This document shows, piece by piece, positions 13,992-14,267 of a DNA stretch of 14,267 bases. Made by a program: the position numbers and the translations under genes. Source of the DNA: DALYDK01 sp964477125 (GTDB lineage Bacteria; Patescibacteriota; Saccharimonadia; Saccharimonadales; CAIOMD01); the NCBI GenBank assembly GCA_964477125.1, contig CAYZCZ010000022.1:1-14267 (forward strand), written 5' to 3'. Each line of letters begins with the position of its first letter. The first letter of the stretch is position 1. Under the pieces are notes generated by a model. That model was given only the letters and a program-made list of their open reading frames with translations, had not been told where the DNA came from and made no database searches.

Positions 13992-14095
13992 TGTTATGAT
14001 ATATTCAAGTAGTTCAATTTTAATCCTTGATAGTCCTGTCGTCCATACGATTCGGCACCAGCTTGTTTATGCTTGCATAAACAAAATTTTAATCC
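13992..14095 (+). ncRNA. Possible small RNA upstream of tRNA-Glu
   Basis: An extended -10 TG-T-TATGAT (13992-14000) predicts a start near 14007. The following stretch is visibly less AT-rich than its left flank. It ends in a 9-bp hairpin TTGTTTATG-CTTG-CATAAACAA (14063-14084) with a G-CUUG-C tetraloop, a known stable loop, followed by AATTTTAAT. The 11-mer AATTTTAATCC occurs at both 14016-14026 and 14085-14095. These fit a short transcript of about 85 nt, but the T-run is only four bases and I recognise no RNA family. It may simply be spacer. Confidence 0.25.
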
Positions 14096-14106
14096 ATCCT
14101 GGCAGG

Positions 14107-14134
14107 TTGCCAGATAGCACATTTCACCTACAAT
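14107..14134 (+). promoter_or_regulatory. tRNA-Glu promoter
   Basis: TTGCCA (14107-14112) and TACAAT (14129-14134) are separated by 16 nt, the best -35/-10 pair in the window. The predicted start near 14141 is only about three bases before the mature tRNA 5' end. The -35 overlaps a short hairpin CTGGCA-GGT-TGCCAG (14099-14113). Confidence 0.55.
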
Positions 14135-14143
14135 ATAAGTTAT

Positions 14144-14218
14144 GGTCCCGTCGTCTAACGGTTAGGACACCAGGTTTTCATCCTGGCAACCGGGGTTCGA
14201 TTCCCCGCGGGATCACCA
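14144..14218 (+). tRNA. tRNA-Glu (anticodon UUC)
   Basis: A complete cloverleaf of 75 nt. The acceptor stem GGTCCCG pairs with CGGGATC, with one G-T pair. The D-arm contains CTAACGGTTAGG. The anticodon stem CCAGG/CCTGG encloses loop TTTTCAT with anticodon TTC. The T-arm CGGGG-TTCGATT-CCCCG has a normal loop. The discriminator is A and the 3' CCA is encoded in the DNA. The gene stands alone, with its own promoter and a terminator starting at the CCA. Confidence 0.97.
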
Positions 14219-14259
14219 AACAAAGTCACCCACCTCAGTGTGGGTGTTTTTGTTTGGTG
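14214..14259 (+). terminator. Intrinsic terminator of tRNA-Glu
   Basis: The core hairpin CACCCAC-CTCAGT-GTGGGTG (14227-14246) is followed by five T (14247-14251), a classic Rho-independent terminator. The stem can extend: CACCAAACAAA (14214-14224) is the exact complement of TTTGTTTGGTG (14249-14259). The outer arm includes the last acceptor base, the discriminator and the CCA of the tRNA. Confidence 0.85.
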
Positions 14260-14267
14260 CTTTCATG

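Noticed and set aside
14016..14095. CRISPR or tandem repeat from the repeated AATTTTAATCC
   Set aside because: Only two copies of 11 nt with unlike intervening sequence; no array structure.
13996..14267. Open frame from ATG 13996 through the tRNA to the window end (about 90 codons)
   Set aside because: It runs through tRNA-Glu and its terminator on the same strand. The stretch RGSIPR is the usual artefact of translating a tRNA T-arm. There is no ribosome-binding site.

Overview
The window is an AT-rich chromosomal segment dominated by the lower, three-carbon half of glycolysis. The genes are compact, spacers are short, and the standard genetic code is used, with TGA as a stop. Divergent but recognisable enzymes, D-lactate as the likely fermentation end product, several GTG starts and minimal regulatory space together suggest a small-genome fermenter of the Candidate Phyla Radiation (Patescibacteria), most likely Saccharibacteria (TM7). 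This assignment is an inference from gene content and style, not from a marker gene. No mobile element, CRISPR array or rRNA was seen.

Layout: A minus-strand run covers 168-9453. Read in transcription order it is ppsA (PEP synthase), a hairpin, pyk (divergent pyruvate kinase), pgk, tpiA, an acidic tail-anchored membrane protein, a UvrD/PcrA helicase and a membrane-anchored Nudix hydrolase. From pyk onward the genes are tightly packed (gaps of 23 and 39 nt, a 1-nt TAATG overlap, 43 nt, then 0 nt), so they look like one operon with internal promoters. A plus-strand adenylate-kinase-like gene (9569-10186) diverges from ppsA. It converges on a minus-strand gene fusing a D-lactate dehydrogenase to a 2,3-BPG-dependent phosphoglycerate mutase (10209-11858). 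That fusion gene diverges from enolase (11907-13178) across a spacer of under 50 nt. After a nested palindrome come an unrecognised minus-strand gene (13316-13819), a spacer with possible small-RNA signals, and tRNA-Glu(UUC) with its own promoter and terminator. The extreme left end may hold the first 20 codons of another minus-strand gene.

How the genes work together: TpiA, Pgk, the mutase domain, enolase and Pyk carry triose phosphates to pyruvate. Only glyceraldehyde-3-phosphate dehydrogenase is missing from this local set. The dehydrogenase domain would re-oxidise NADH by reducing pyruvate to D-lactate. PpsA interconverts pyruvate + ATP with PEP + AMP + Pi, and the divergent NMP kinase could handle the AMP.

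Most notable: the dehydrogenase-mutase fusion; a pyruvate kinase with changed active-site loops and a K+-independent sequence signature; and a repeated promoter arrangement in which an extended -10 box sits 6-8 nt upstream of the start codon (adk-like, fusion gene, uvrD), suggesting leaderless mRNAs.
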